The translations under genes and the position numbers were made by a program. From NCBI GenBank assembly GCA_002498985.1, contig DAJO01000040.1, positions 1 to 27,276 of the forward strand: 27,276 nt of DNA. Reading direction: 5' to 3'. Position 1 is the first letter of the stretch, and each line of letters starts with the position of its first letter. Of this stretch, positions 16,299-23,923 are shown piece after piece. Under the pieces are notes generated by a model. It searched no databases. It was not told the DNA's origin and saw only the letters and a program-made list of their open reading frames with translations. The stretch comes from Euryarchaeota archaeon UBA257 (GTDB lineage Archaea > Thermoplasmatota > Poseidoniia > Poseidoniales > Thalassarchaeaceae).

Positions 16299-16502
16299 AT
16301 GACACATCTTTCATCCAGAGAAATAGATGGTATGAATGTCGAGCAAAGGCAACGCCGTTTGGAGGAACTTCGTGAAGAAATGCTTCAATTACGCGCTCAA
16401 CAAGCACTCGGTGGTTCATTATCTGATTCAGGTTCGTACAAAGCGACAAGGCGTAGTATTGCCCGTTTATTAACAAAAATGAACGAGGATTCGCAGGAGT
16501 AG
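16299..16502 (+). CDS. rpl29: Ribosomal protein uL29
   Basis: Small two-helix large-subunit protein near the tunnel exit. The 67 residues fit the family: EQRQRRLEELREEMLQLRAQ forms the first helix, and ATRRSIARLLTKMNE the second. Its ATG directly follows the uS3 stop, with the ribosome-binding site AAAGGAGGAAG inside the end of uS3, so translation is probably coupled. Confidence 0.95.
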   Translation: MTHLSSREIDGMNVEQRQRRLEELREEMLQLRAQQALGGSLSDSGSYKATRRSIARLLTKMNEDSQE

Positions 16503-16508
16503 AAATAA

Positions 16509-16808
16509 ATGGCAGGTATATGTAATCTATGTGGTTTACCTGATGAGTTATGTATATGTCAAGAAATAGCAAAGGAACAACAAAAAGCAATAATTTCAGT
16601 AGTTAGAAGGAGGTATGGGAAAATGGTTACAATCGTCGAAGGAATTAATGACGTAGCTATTGATATCAACAAACTTGCTAAGATACTGAAAAGTTCTTGT
16701 GCTGCTGGTGGTACTGTAAAAGACCGTACTATTGAATTACAGGGAGAGCACAAGAAAAGAGCTGCCAAAGTCCTTGAACAGAACGGATACCAAGTGGAGG
16801 TGCGATAA
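16509..16808 (+). CDS. Translation initiation factor aIF1 (SUI1 family) with N-terminal zinc motif
   Basis: Archaeal counterpart of eIF1, which binds the small subunit near the P site and helps select the start codon. The 99 residues begin with a four-cysteine motif (C5, C8, C15, C17 in ICNLCGLPDELCIC) that probably holds zinc. The SUI1 domain follows, with MVTIVEGIND, LKSSCAAGGTVKDRTIELQG and AAKVLEQNGYQVE. Its place between uL29 and the RNase P protein is the conserved archaeal order. The stop and the next start overlap (TAATG at 16806-16810). Confidence 0.95.
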   Translation: MAGICNLCGLPDELCICQEIAKEQQKAIISVVRRRYGKMVTIVEGINDVAIDINKLAKILKSSCAAGGTVKDRTIELQGEHKKRAAKVLEQNGYQVEVR

Positions 16809-17068
16809 TGACTGATTCAATCCATATGCCATTCTTATCAAGGAATATTTATGTCAAAGAGTCCAATGATCCTACTTTGGTAGGAGTTAATGGGCAAGTT
16901 GTAGATGAAACTCGTCGCACTATTGTAGTACAAACATCCAATGGGATGAAAATTTTAGCAAAAGATGTCATTAATTTCACACTCGATTTAGAGAACACGG
17001 TCATTGAAGGTTTTACGGTAACCCAAAGGCCAGAAGACCGAATTAACCGTAAATATAGGAGGAACTAA
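16808..17068 (+). CDS. rnp1: RNase P protein component 1 (Rpp29/Pop4)
   Basis: Protein subunit of archaeal ribonuclease P, which removes 5' leaders from tRNA precursors; it pairs with Rpp21. The 86-residue product has the Sm-like barrel pattern: LVGVNGQVVDETRRTIVVQT, then MKILAKDVINFTL, and a basic tail RPEDRINRKYRRN. The position between aIF1 and uS17 is diagnostic. The ATG shares a base with the aIF1 stop. Confidence 0.93.
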   Translation: MTDSIHMPFLSRNIYVKESNDPTLVGVNGQVVDETRRTIVVQTSNGMKILAKDVINFTLDLENTVIEGFTVTQRPEDRINRKYRRN

Positions 17069-17069
17069 A

Positions 17070-17402
17070 ATGCGCGATATTGGAGTAGATGTAAAGACGC
17101 CGGAAGGTGAATGGGATGGTGATGAGAACTGTCCGTTTAATGGTAGCCTGAGAGTTCGTGGTCAAATTATTGAAGGTACAGTTTACTCAAACAACATGTC
17201 AGGTTCAATAGTTGTCGAAAGAGAAATGACTCGTTACATGAAGAAATACGAAAGATATGAAAAGCGTACACGCAGATATCCTGCGCATCTACCTTCGTGT
17301 ATAGGGGATGTAAACCCTGGTGATTTCGTAAGAATTATGGAGTGTAGACCGCTATCAAAAACGGTTAAGTTCTGTGTTATTGAAAAGGGTGATCAGAAAT
17401 GA
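17070..17402 (+). CDS. rps17: Ribosomal protein uS17
   Basis: Primary 16S-binding protein of the small subunit with an OB fold. The 110 residues include an archaeal N-terminal extension (MRDIGVDVKTPEGEWDGDEN CPF, in two parts) before the barrel. The barrel has GQIIEGTVYSNNMSGSIVVE, YEKRTRRYPAHLPSC and GDFVRIMECRPLSKTVKF. An AGGAGG site (17056-17061) inside the end of the RNase P gene supports the ATG. The stop overlaps the uL14 start by four bases. Confidence 0.96.
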   Translation: MRDIGVDVKTPEGEWDGDENCPFNGSLRVRGQIIEGTVYSNNMSGSIVVEREMTRYMKKYERYEKRTRRYPAHLPSCIGDVNPGDFVRIMECRPLSKTVKFCVIEKGDQK

Positions 17403-17797
17403 AGGGAATTTCAAGTAAAGTAACCAAGGCTCTGCCTACACAAGCTAAATTAGATTGTGCAGATAACACTGGGGCAAAAGTCGTACAACTAATCAACGTC
17501 CTAAAGAAAGGAGGAGTTGCAGGACGATACCCTGCTGCAGGTGTTGGCGATATGATACGCGTAACTGTTAGAAGAGGTACTCCTGAAACAAGAAGACAAA
17601 TATTCACTGCAGTGATTATCCGTCAATCAAGGCCATTCCGTAGAGTAGATGGGACATGGGCTAGATTTGAAGATAATGCCTGTGTATTAACTAACGAACG
17701 TGGAGATGTTCAGGGATCTGACATCAAAGGTCCTGTTAGTAGAGAAGCTGCTGAGAGATGGCCAAGAATAGCCGCTACAGCAAAACAAATTGTATGA
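17399..17797 (+). CDS. rpl14: Ribosomal protein uL14
   Basis: Large-subunit protein at the subunit interface. The 132 residues carry the family signature LDCADNTGAKVVQLINVL and the later ARFEDNACVLTNERGDVQGS and GPVSREAAERWPRIA. The ATG is in an ATGA overlap with the uS17 stop, with AAAGGGTGAT just upstream, so the two are probably translationally coupled. Confidence 0.97.
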   Translation: MKGISSKVTKALPTQAKLDCADNTGAKVVQLINVLKKGGVAGRYPAAGVGDMIRVTVRRGTPETRRQIFTAVIIRQSRPFRRVDGTWARFEDNACVLTNERGDVQGSDIKGPVSREAAERWPRIAATAKQIV

Positions 17798-17807
17798 GGT
17801 GTAATGT

Positions 17808-18239
17808 ATGACAACAAAGAATCCTGGTAAAAATCGTCTTTCACAAAGTAAGGCTCCAATCCACGTTAAGCGTAAGAGAATGAGAGCACGTTTGATTACA
17901 AACGACCCTAACCTTCAGAATATACGAACTGTTACCGTCCGTGTAGGGGATGAGGTAGAGGTTCTCAGAGGCGATTTTGGAAACCCAAATAGTACAAAAT
18001 CAGACTCTAAAGGTAAGAGATTAGGTCAGTCTAGAGGCCGTGCCGGATTGAAATCAAAAGTTAATCGAGTTGATACTTCAAGTGGACGAATTTTTGTAGA
18101 TGGACTTACAATTACTACTGCTGATGGTAAAGAAGAGGCCATACCAATTCATCCTTCAAATCTGGTTGTAACTGCTCTGTATGAAGGGGATCCTGTAAGG
18201 ATTAAGCAATTGATTGAAAGAGGAGGTGTGCAAGAATGA
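17808..18239 (+). CDS. rpl24: Ribosomal protein uL24, with an insertion in the KOW region
   Basis: Assembly-initiator protein of the large subunit. The 143 residues show the archaeal N-terminus (APIHVKRKRMRARL) and a KOW segment starting VRVGDEVEVLRGDFG. Between that and RVDTSSGRIFVDGLTI there is a Lys/Ser/Gly-rich stretch of about 25 residues where most archaeal proteins have a short loop. The C-terminus (IPIHPSNLVVTALY) is normal. A GAGGTGTAATG arrangement joins the uL14 stop to this start. The stop overlaps eS4 by four bases. Confidence 0.94.
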   Translation: MTTKNPGKNRLSQSKAPIHVKRKRMRARLITNDPNLQNIRTVTVRVGDEVEVLRGDFGNPNSTKSDSKGKRLGQSRGRAGLKSKVNRVDTSSGRIFVDGLTITTADGKEEAIPIHPSNLVVTALYEGDPVRIKQLIERGGVQE

Positions 18240-18934
18240 GTAGTAGTCATATTAAGCGTTTAATGATGCCAAGAAGTTGGCCATTGCCAAGAAAAACCAC
18301 AGTTTGGGTGCAAAAACCAGATCCTTGTGGTCATAGTATTGAGAACTGTATGCCTATGGGTATTATTCTACGTGATGTTATTGGGGTAGCTCACAACCGT
18401 AGAGAGGCAAAGAAAATTCTTCATTCTAGGAAGATAATGGTGGATGGCAGAATTGAAACAGCTCTCGGCCGAGGTGTTGGATTGATGGATGTATTAACTG
18501 TTGGAGAAAACAATTATCGTTGTATCTTAGACATGAACGGTAAATTAAGATACAGGCCAATTAGTTCTAAAGAAGCTTCATCCAAAACTTGCCGAGTTAT
18601 GGGTAAAACTACTATCTCTGGTGGTAAAACACAATTACATCTCCATGATGGAAGAAATATTATTTTCGATTCAAATCCGGAATATAAATCTGGTGACAGT
18701 GTTGTGATTTCACTTCCTGAACAAGAGATTATTTCTCATCATAAGTTCGAAGAAGGAGCACTTTCATACTTAACCGGAGGGTCTCACATAGGAGAGACAG
18801 CAACAGTTCGTTCTCATGAAATTAAAAGATCCTCCAAGGACAATGAAGTTTCTTTCGATGATTTTGGAACTATAGCAGATTATGTATTCATCATTGGTGA
18901 CAAAAAAGATATACCTCTGGAGGTGAATGAATGA
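18236..18934 (+). CDS. rps4e: Ribosomal protein eS4
   Basis: Archaeal/eukaryotic small-subunit protein with no bacterial orthologue at this position. In its 232 residues, the N-terminus (SSHIKRLMMPRSWPLPRK) is followed by an S4 RNA-binding segment (NRREAKKILHSRKIMVDGRI) and a central domain with GKTQLHLHDGRNI. A C-terminal KOW-like part follows (GGSHIGETATVRSHEIK, FGTIADYVFIIG). It starts inside the end of uL24 with AGGAGGTG upstream, and ends by overlapping uL5. Confidence 0.97.
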   Translation: MSSSHIKRLMMPRSWPLPRKTTVWVQKPDPCGHSIENCMPMGIILRDVIGVAHNRREAKKILHSRKIMVDGRIETALGRGVGLMDVLTVGENNYRCILDMNGKLRYRPISSKEASSKTCRVMGKTTISGGKTQLHLHDGRNIIFDSNPEYKSGDSVVISLPEQEIISHHKFEEGALSYLTGGSHIGETATVRSHEIKRSSKDNEVSFDDFGTIADYVFIIGDKKDIPLEVNE

Positions 18935-19455
18935 GTGAATCTAGTGCAATGTTCGAACCTAGAATAACTAAAGTTACGATCAATATCGGAGTAGGTGAAG
19001 GCGGACAGAGACTTCAGTTAGCCGAGCAAGTTCTAGAACTTATGACTGGTCAGAAACCAGTCAGAACTCTTTCAAAATCAACTAACAGAGATCTAGGGAC
19101 TCGTGTAGGTGGACCAATAGGATGTAAAGTCACAATGCGTAATCCAGATACTGTGGCGTCTTTCCTGAAAGATGCGTTCTGGGTACGTCAAAACACTTTA
19201 CCTGGGTATAACTTCGATCAATCAGGAAATCTCTCATTTGGAATTTCTGATTACACAGATTTCCCGAATCAAAAATATGATCCAGATATCGGTATATTTG
19301 GTATGGATATCAATATTGTATTAGAGCGCCCAGGACACCGTGTTTCACGACGTCGTCGCCGTAATACAAAAGTTGCTAGAAATCATCGAGTAATCCGCGA
19401 TGAATGTAAGCAATGGTTTGTAGATAATTTTGGAATTACAATAGTGGAGGAGTGA
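18931..19455 (+). CDS. rpl5: Ribosomal protein uL5
   Basis: 5S rRNA-binding protein of the central protuberance. The 174 residues contain ITKVTINIGVGEGGQRLQLA, the QKPVRTLSKSTNRDLGTRVG segment and the DYTDFPNQKYDPDIGIFGMD region typical of the family. The basic C-terminal part includes SRRRRRNTKVARNH. The ATG overlaps the eS4 stop (ATGA) and has CTGGAGGTG upstream. Confidence 0.97.
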   Translation: MSESSAMFEPRITKVTINIGVGEGGQRLQLAEQVLELMTGQKPVRTLSKSTNRDLGTRVGGPIGCKVTMRNPDTVASFLKDAFWVRQNTLPGYNFDQSGNLSFGISDYTDFPNQKYDPDIGIFGMDINIVLERPGHRVSRRRRRNTKVARNHRVIRDECKQWFVDNFGITIVEE

Positions 19456-19458
19456 AGT

Positions 19459-19611
19459 ATGGCAAGAGATCACGGAGAAGAGATTGGTAGGACAAACGGC
19501 TGTAGAAGATGTGGTCGTAGTCGTGGTATGATTCGTAGACACGGACTTAGGTTGTGCCGTCAATGCTTTAGAGATGTAGCTCCTAGTATAGGATTTAAGA
19601 AAAATAGTTGA
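19459..19611 (+). CDS. rps14: Ribosomal protein uS14, zinc-binding type
   Basis: A short gene of 50 codons between uL5 and uS8. The product begins MARDHGEEIGRTNGCRRCGR and contains two CxxC pairs (C15/C18 and C33/C36), the zinc-ribbon form of uS14 that sits in the small-subunit head. Residues R-H-G-L-R-L-C-R-Q-C-F-R match the family. The length is usual for archaeal uS14. A GGAGGAGTGA site overlapping the uL5 stop supports the ATG. Confidence 0.96.
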   Translation: MARDHGEEIGRTNGCRRCGRSRGMIRRHGLRLCRQCFRDVAPSIGFKKNS

Positions 19612-19623
19612 GGTGAGAAGAAG

Positions 19624-20013
19624 ATGCAATTTGATCCATTAAATGACGCATTTACCCGTATTTTCAATGCGGAGAGTGCAGGTCACTATGAAGTGACAGT
19701 AAGGCCAGCAAGTAAATTATTAGGAAGTATGCTATCAATTATGCAAAAATCCGGATATGTAGGAGAATATGAGCCATTAGATGATGGCCGTGGAGGAGGA
19801 TATAGAATTGAATTAGTCGGTGCTATTAATCGCTGTGGAATTATCAAACCTCGATACTCAGTACAAAGATCTGAATACGAGAAATGGGAGTCTAGATATC
19901 TTCCTGCACAAGATTTCGGACTTTTAATTATGTCAACTAATCAAGGTGTGATGAATCACTATGAAGCAAAGAAGGAGAGAATAGGCGGGCGTTTGCTCGC
20001 ATATATATTCTGA
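19624..20013 (+). CDS. rps8: Ribosomal protein uS8
   Basis: Small-subunit protein binding 16S helix 21. The 129 residues match archaeal uS8: DPLNDAFTRIFNAESAG at the N-terminus, LLGSMLSIMQKSGYVGEYE in the middle and a C-terminus ending GGRLLAYIF. The segment GLLIMSTNQGVMNHYEA fits the family's IxSTSxGVMxxxEA motif. GAGGTGAGAAG lies just before the ATG. Confidence 0.97.
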   Translation: MQFDPLNDAFTRIFNAESAGHYEVTVRPASKLLGSMLSIMQKSGYVGEYEPLDDGRGGGYRIELVGAINRCGIIKPRYSVQRSEYEKWESRYLPAQDFGLLIMSTNQGVMNHYEAKKERIGGRLLAYIF

Positions 20014-20026
20014 GGGGGTGAAATTT

Positions 20027-20578
20027 ATGGTGAAATTAGACAAAATAGCACATCTTATTGCATTACCAGATGGTGTTAGTGCATCATTAGATGGCGATAA
20101 TGTGACAATCGTTAAAGAAGGCAACTCTGTTTCTAGAGAGTTCCGTCATCCTAGAGTAGAAGTAAAACAGGTCGATGGTGGCCTAGAAGTATTTTGTGAT
20201 CTTCCAAGGCGTTCAGAGAGAGCATTGGCAGGTACATGGAATGCTCACTTGAATAACATGGTAAAAGGTGTAGATAGCGGTTTCGAATATCGTTTGCAAG
20301 CAGTATATTCTCACTTTCCAATGACTATTAAGGTTCAAGGTAACAAATTAACTGTAACTAATCTTTTCGGAGAAAAAGTTCCTCGTGTAGCAAAATTACC
20401 TTGGTCTCCTGGAGAAGTAGAAGTTAGAGTTGAAAACAAGACTGATATCTTAGTAAAAGGTTCAGATCGGGAAAAAGTAGGCCAAACCGCAGCAAATATC
20501 GAGAGGTCTTGTGCGGTAAAAAAGAGAGATCGACGTGTATTCCAAGATGGTATATACATAGTTTCAAAGGGAGCATAA
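20027..20578 (+). CDS. rpl6: Ribosomal protein uL6
   Basis: Large-subunit protein near the sarcin-ricin loop and factor-binding site. It has 183 residues from the ATG at 20027. An in-frame GTG at 20018 is rejected as start because it lies within the ribosome-binding site GAGGGGGTG (20012-20020), which is well spaced from 20027. Two repeated alpha/beta domains are visible; family marks include GTWNAHLNNMVKGVDSGF and YRLQAVYSHFPMTIKVQG. Confidence 0.96.
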   Translation: MVKLDKIAHLIALPDGVSASLDGDNVTIVKEGNSVSREFRHPRVEVKQVDGGLEVFCDLPRRSERALAGTWNAHLNNMVKGVDSGFEYRLQAVYSHFPMTIKVQGNKLTVTNLFGEKVPRVAKLPWSPGEVEVRVENKTDILVKGSDREKVGQTAANIERSCAVKKRDRRVFQDGIYIVSKGA

Positions 20579-20590
20579 GGAGGTAATAGT

Positions 20591-21256
20591 ATGGAATATG
20601 AAAATATGACTGTTGCGCAATTGAAGGAATTATTAAGGGAAGCAAACTTACCCGTTTCTGGAAATAAAAGCGCACTAATCGAAAGACTTAGCCAGAATGA
20701 AACTACTGAAGAATCTCCTGTGGAAGTTTTAGTAGAAGAAGATGAAGAAGAAACATTCGATGAAGAGGAAATATTTGATGAAGAAGATGATTTCTTTGAT
20801 GAAGACGAATGGGATCAGATTCATACAGCTCGTCAGAAACCCGTTTTAGATGAAGAAACAAAAGCAAATCTTGCAACTAGAGCTGCTCAAATGAAAAAAC
20901 AGCCTAAATTCCGTCGTCAAGAGTGGTACAGGTATTATCGCCTTTCAAGAACTGGTTGGAGGAAACCAAAAGGTATGCAGTCTAAACAGAGATTGAACAT
21001 GAAATATCGTACTCCAATGGCAAGAGTAGGATATGGTAAAATTTCTGCAGTCAGAGGTCTTCACCCATCAGGTTTCGAGGATGTCCTTGTTAATCAGCCA
21101 AGTGACTTAGATGGTCTAGATCCAGAGCGTCAAGCAATCCGTGTAAGTGCGAGTGTAGGGAATAGAAAGAGGTCTAAGATACATGATCGTGCTGATGATT
21201 TGGGTCTACGTGTCCTCAATCGTCGTAAGATAACTAGGAAAGGTGATATTCAATGA
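20591..21256 (+). CDS. rpl32e: Ribosomal protein eL32 with N-terminal SAP domain and acidic linker
   Basis: Archaeal/eukaryotic large-subunit protein. The eL32 core lies in about residues 98-221 (KFRRQEWYRYYRLSRTGWRK, then PMARVGYGKISAVRGLHPSG and VSASVGNRKRSKIHDRA). The first 36 residues (MTVAQLKELLREANLPVSGN followed by KSALIERL) fit a SAP helix-turn-helix motif, usually DNA- or RNA-binding. A very acidic linker of about 40 residues connects the two. Haloarchaeal eL32 is known to carry a different N-terminal helical addition, so extra modules here may be recurrent. The frame is continuous and a GGAGG site precedes the ATG, so the fusion is not an annotation artefact. It overlaps eL19 by four bases. 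Confidence 0.94.
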   Translation: MEYENMTVAQLKELLREANLPVSGNKSALIERLSQNETTEESPVEVLVEEDEEETFDEEEIFDEEDDFFDEDEWDQIHTARQKPVLDEETKANLATRAAQMKKQPKFRRQEWYRYYRLSRTGWRKPKGMQSKQRLNMKYRTPMARVGYGKISAVRGLHPSGFEDVLVNQPSDLDGLDPERQAIRVSASVGNRKRSKIHDRADDLGLRVLNRRKITRKGDIQ

Positions 21257-21729
21257 TTATTTCTAATCAGAAAAGAATGGCGGCTCAGATACTTTCTAAG
21301 AAGGAAGGAAGAGAAGTGGGCGTTCATCGTGTTTGGATTAATCCTGACTATCTTGATGAAGTTAGTACTGCTGTCCAAAAGGCAGACATTCGTCAATTAA
21401 TTGATGAGGGTTTAATTAAAGCTAGACCAATCAAGGGAACTAGTCGTGGTAGAGCAAGAAATGTTGCTGCACAAAAAGCGAAGGGTCGCAGAAAAGGACC
21501 TGGTTCAAGGAAAGGAACTAGGAACTCCAGAGATCCAAAGAAAAATCGATGGATGCGTTTAATTCGCGCACAACGTAGAGTTCTCAAAGAAATGAGAGGT
21601 GACGAAACCTTGACACCTAGTGAATACAGGTATTACTATCGAAAAGCAAAGGGTGGTTCATACCGTTCTGTTGCTCATATGCGTACCAACATGGGTTTGG
21701 ATGGCATAAAAATGGGAGGCGATGAATAA
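21253..21729 (+). CDS. rpl19e: Ribosomal protein eL19
   Basis: Archaeal/eukaryotic large-subunit protein that can bridge to the small subunit. The 158 residues are mostly helical and basic: NQKRMAAQILSKKEGREVGV, VHRVWINPD, the GRRKGPGSRKGTRNSRDPKK segment and TPSEYRYYYRKAKGGSYRS. The start overlaps the eL32 stop (ATGA). The stop overlaps the uL18 start (TAATG). Confidence 0.96.
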   Translation: MIISNQKRMAAQILSKKEGREVGVHRVWINPDYLDEVSTAVQKADIRQLIDEGLIKARPIKGTSRGRARNVAAQKAKGRRKGPGSRKGTRNSRDPKKNRWMRLIRAQRRVLKEMRGDETLTPSEYRYYYRKAKGGSYRSVAHMRTNMGLDGIKMGGDE

Positions 21730-22238
21730 TGGCACAGGGTAAGAATCAGAGATTAAGATTCAAGAGACGTCGAGAAGGAGAGACAGATTATCGAAGAAGG
21801 ATGAAACTTCTTAGAGGAGAAACTCCAAGAGCGGTTGTTAGAGTATCGAATACTCAAACTACTTGCCAATTAATAGAATTTAATCCCGATGGAGATATTG
21901 TTCTAGCATCAGTAAGTGGTAAAACCTTGGTAGACAAATACTCATGGCCTGATGATATTTCAAGAAAATCAGTACCAGCGAGTTATCTTGCAGGATATGC
22001 ACTAGCAAAGAGTGCTATGTCATCAGGTCATGATAGTGCTATACTTGATATTGGATTGTCTGCTTCATCAAAGGGTAGTAGAGTATTTGCAGCATTAAAA
22101 GGAATGGTCGATGCAGGACTAGAAATTCCTCACGGAGAAGATGTATTGCCTGATGATGATCGAATCAATGGAATGCATATTGATGACTCCATGGGTGATA
22201 AAGTTAAGAAATCAATTAAAGCTATAGAGGAGGCATAA
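21729..22238 (+). CDS. rpl18: Ribosomal protein uL18
   Basis: 5S rRNA-binding protein of the central protuberance. The 169 residues show RFKRRREGETDYRRRMKLLR at the N-terminus, AVVRVSNTQTTCQLIEF, YLAGYALAKSA and AILDIGLSASSKGSRVFAAL. This is the archaeal form, longer than bacterial uL18. It shares a base with the eL19 stop. uS5 begins two bases after its stop, with a GAGGAGG-like site inside the uL18 end. Confidence 0.96.
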   Translation: MAQGKNQRLRFKRRREGETDYRRRMKLLRGETPRAVVRVSNTQTTCQLIEFNPDGDIVLASVSGKTLVDKYSWPDDISRKSVPASYLAGYALAKSAMSSGHDSAILDIGLSASSKGSRVFAALKGMVDAGLEIPHGEDVLPDDDRINGMHIDDSMGDKVKKSIKAIEEA

Positions 22239-22239
22239 T

Positions 22240-23001
22240 ATGAGTGAAGAAGAAAATACAGAAGTGATTCAACTAGCCCCTGGTTTAGCTGCTGCACTTG
22301 CACCACCGTCAGAATCTACCGATACTAGAGGCCGTAGAGGTCCAGATCCACTTGCCGGATTAAGAAGTTGGGTCCCTCGTACAAGACTAGGACATATGGT
22401 AATGAGTGGTGAAATCACGACTTATGAACAAGCAATAGATTCAGGTTTTCCAATCAGGGAAGTCGAGATAGTTGATGCTTTACTCCCAGATTTGACAGAT
22501 GATGTACTTGGAGTAAATATGATTCAAAGAATGACTGATTCCGGTCGTCGTGTAAGATTCAATGTATTGTGTGTTGTCGGAAACAGTGACGGATATGTTG
22601 GCCTTGCTGTATGCAAAGGAAAGGAAGTTTCTAGCACAATTCGTAAGGCTATTGATAAGGCTAAATTGAACTTAATTCCTGTAATGAGAGGAAATGGTTC
22701 ATGGGAATCTTCTGAAGGTCCAGGTAATTCAGTTCCATTCAAAGTCACAGGTCGTTCAGGATCAACAAGAATTACTCTTATGCCCGCTCCAGCAGGTAAA
22801 GGATTAGTTATCGGCGACTATGGAAGGCGTGTACTTACATTAGCAGGTATTACTGATGTATGGGCTCGTTCTGCGGGGCAAACTCGTACCACAATTAATT
22901 TTGCAAGAGCCACTTTCAATGCTCTCGTCGAGTTAAATAGAACTAAGATTACAGATGGTGACCGTGAGAGGTTAAACATCACCAAAGGGAGGAAAATGTA
23001 A
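22240..23001 (+). CDS. rps5: Ribosomal protein uS5
   Basis: Small-subunit protein at the mRNA entry site that affects decoding accuracy. The 253 residues comprise an acidic N-terminal extension, a double-stranded-RNA-binding-like domain (SGRRVRFNVLCVVGNSDGYV, GLAVCKGKEVSSTIRKAIDK) and a C-terminal domain (LMPAPAGKGLVIGDYGRRVL, LAGITDVWARSAGQTRT). The last base of its stop is the first base of the uL30 ATG. Confidence 0.97.
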   Translation: MSEEENTEVIQLAPGLAAALAPPSESTDTRGRRGPDPLAGLRSWVPRTRLGHMVMSGEITTYEQAIDSGFPIREVEIVDALLPDLTDDVLGVNMIQRMTDSGRRVRFNVLCVVGNSDGYVGLAVCKGKEVSSTIRKAIDKAKLNLIPVMRGNGSWESSEGPGNSVPFKVTGRSGSTRITLMPAPAGKGLVIGDYGRRVLTLAGITDVWARSAGQTRTTINFARATFNALVELNRTKITDGDRERLNITKGRKM

Positions 23002-23471
23002 TGACTTATCTCGTAATTAGAGCAAGAAGTGACAGAGGAGTCACTAAGAAAATCAAAGATACAATGATGATGCTTAATCTCACTCGAGTGAATCATGCTA
23101 CTTTGGTTCCTGAGAATGTAACTTACCTTGGAATGTTGAAGAAATCTAAGGATTATGTCACTTGGGGTGAAGTAGATGCTGAAACTATCGAGACTCTACT
23201 CAAAGAAAGAGGTAGAATGGTTGGAGATAAGCCAGTAGATGATGCTACAATCAAAGCATCTAGTAAGTATAAAACTGTGGCTGCCTTTTCCAAGGCAATG
23301 GCTGCTGGTGAAGCAACTATGAAAGATGTTGATGGATTAAAACCAATTTTTAGATTACATCCACCACGTGGAAGCAAGGGATGGGGCGGTATCAAGAGAT
23401 CATACACTGTTGGTGGAGCCCTAGGTTTCAGAGGTGAAGCAATTTCTGATCTTGCAGGGAGAATGCTCTGA
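23001..23471 (+). CDS. rpl30: Ribosomal protein uL30
   Basis: Large-subunit protein in the longer archaeal/eukaryotic (L7-like) form, 156 residues. Family marks are YLVIRARSDRGVTKKIKDTM, LNLTRVNHATLVPENVTYLG, MLKKSKDYVTWGEVD and a C-terminus with FRLHPPRGSKGWGGIKRSYT. The ATG overlaps the uS5 stop, with AGGGAGG inside the end of uS5. Confidence 0.96.
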   Translation: MTYLVIRARSDRGVTKKIKDTMMMLNLTRVNHATLVPENVTYLGMLKKSKDYVTWGEVDAETIETLLKERGRMVGDKPVDDATIKASSKYKTVAAFSKAMAAGEATMKDVDGLKPIFRLHPPRGSKGWGGIKRSYTVGGALGFRGEAISDLAGRML

Positions 23472-23482
23472 GGTGAATAAAT

Positions 23483-23899
23483 ATGGTATCTAGAACAAAT
23501 AAATTCCGTGGTCGCTCACGCTATCACGGCCGTGGGAAGAAAGCAGGTCGAGGCGCAGGTAAGCGTGGAGGTCGTGGAAATGCTGGAATCAATAAGCATC
23601 GTGTAATGACACGAATTAAGTATATGCCAGGGCACTGGGGTATGCATGGATTCAATAGAGATCCAAGTTTAAGAGTTGTAAATGTTTCAATTAATCTTCA
23701 GCAAGTCGAAGAAATGGCAGACGGCAAGAGTATCAACTTGACAGAACTTGGTTTTGATAAATTACTCGGTAAAGGTAAGATAAACAAGGCACTAAACATT
23801 ACAGTTAATGAAGCAAGTTCTCTTGCTGTTAAGAAAGTAGAAGCTGCGGGTGGTTCAGTTAACCTTGCTGGTAGCGACGATGAATGGGAAGAAGAGTAA
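23483..23899 (+). CDS. rpl15: Ribosomal protein uL15
   Basis: Late-assembling large-subunit protein. The 138 residues begin with a Gly/Arg-rich region (KKAGRGAGKRGGRGNAG) and the archaeal segment KYMPGHWGMHGF. The C-terminal domain has LTELGFDKLLGKGKINKAL and a short acidic end. A GAGGTGAATA site overlaps the uL30 stop. It is the last ribosomal protein before secY, as in most archaeal clusters. Confidence 0.96.
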   Translation: MVSRTNKFRGRSRYHGRGKKAGRGAGKRGGRGNAGINKHRVMTRIKYMPGHWGMHGFNRDPSLRVVNVSINLQQVEEMADGKSINLTELGFDKLLGKGKINKALNITVNEASSLAVKKVEAAGGSVNLAGSDDEWEEE

Positions 23900-23923
23900 T
23901 CATAATATCAAGGGGTAGATCTA

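Noticed and set aside
20018..20026. GTG at 20018 as the uL6 start
   Set aside because: It is part of the GAGGGGGTG ribosome-binding site serving the ATG at 20027.
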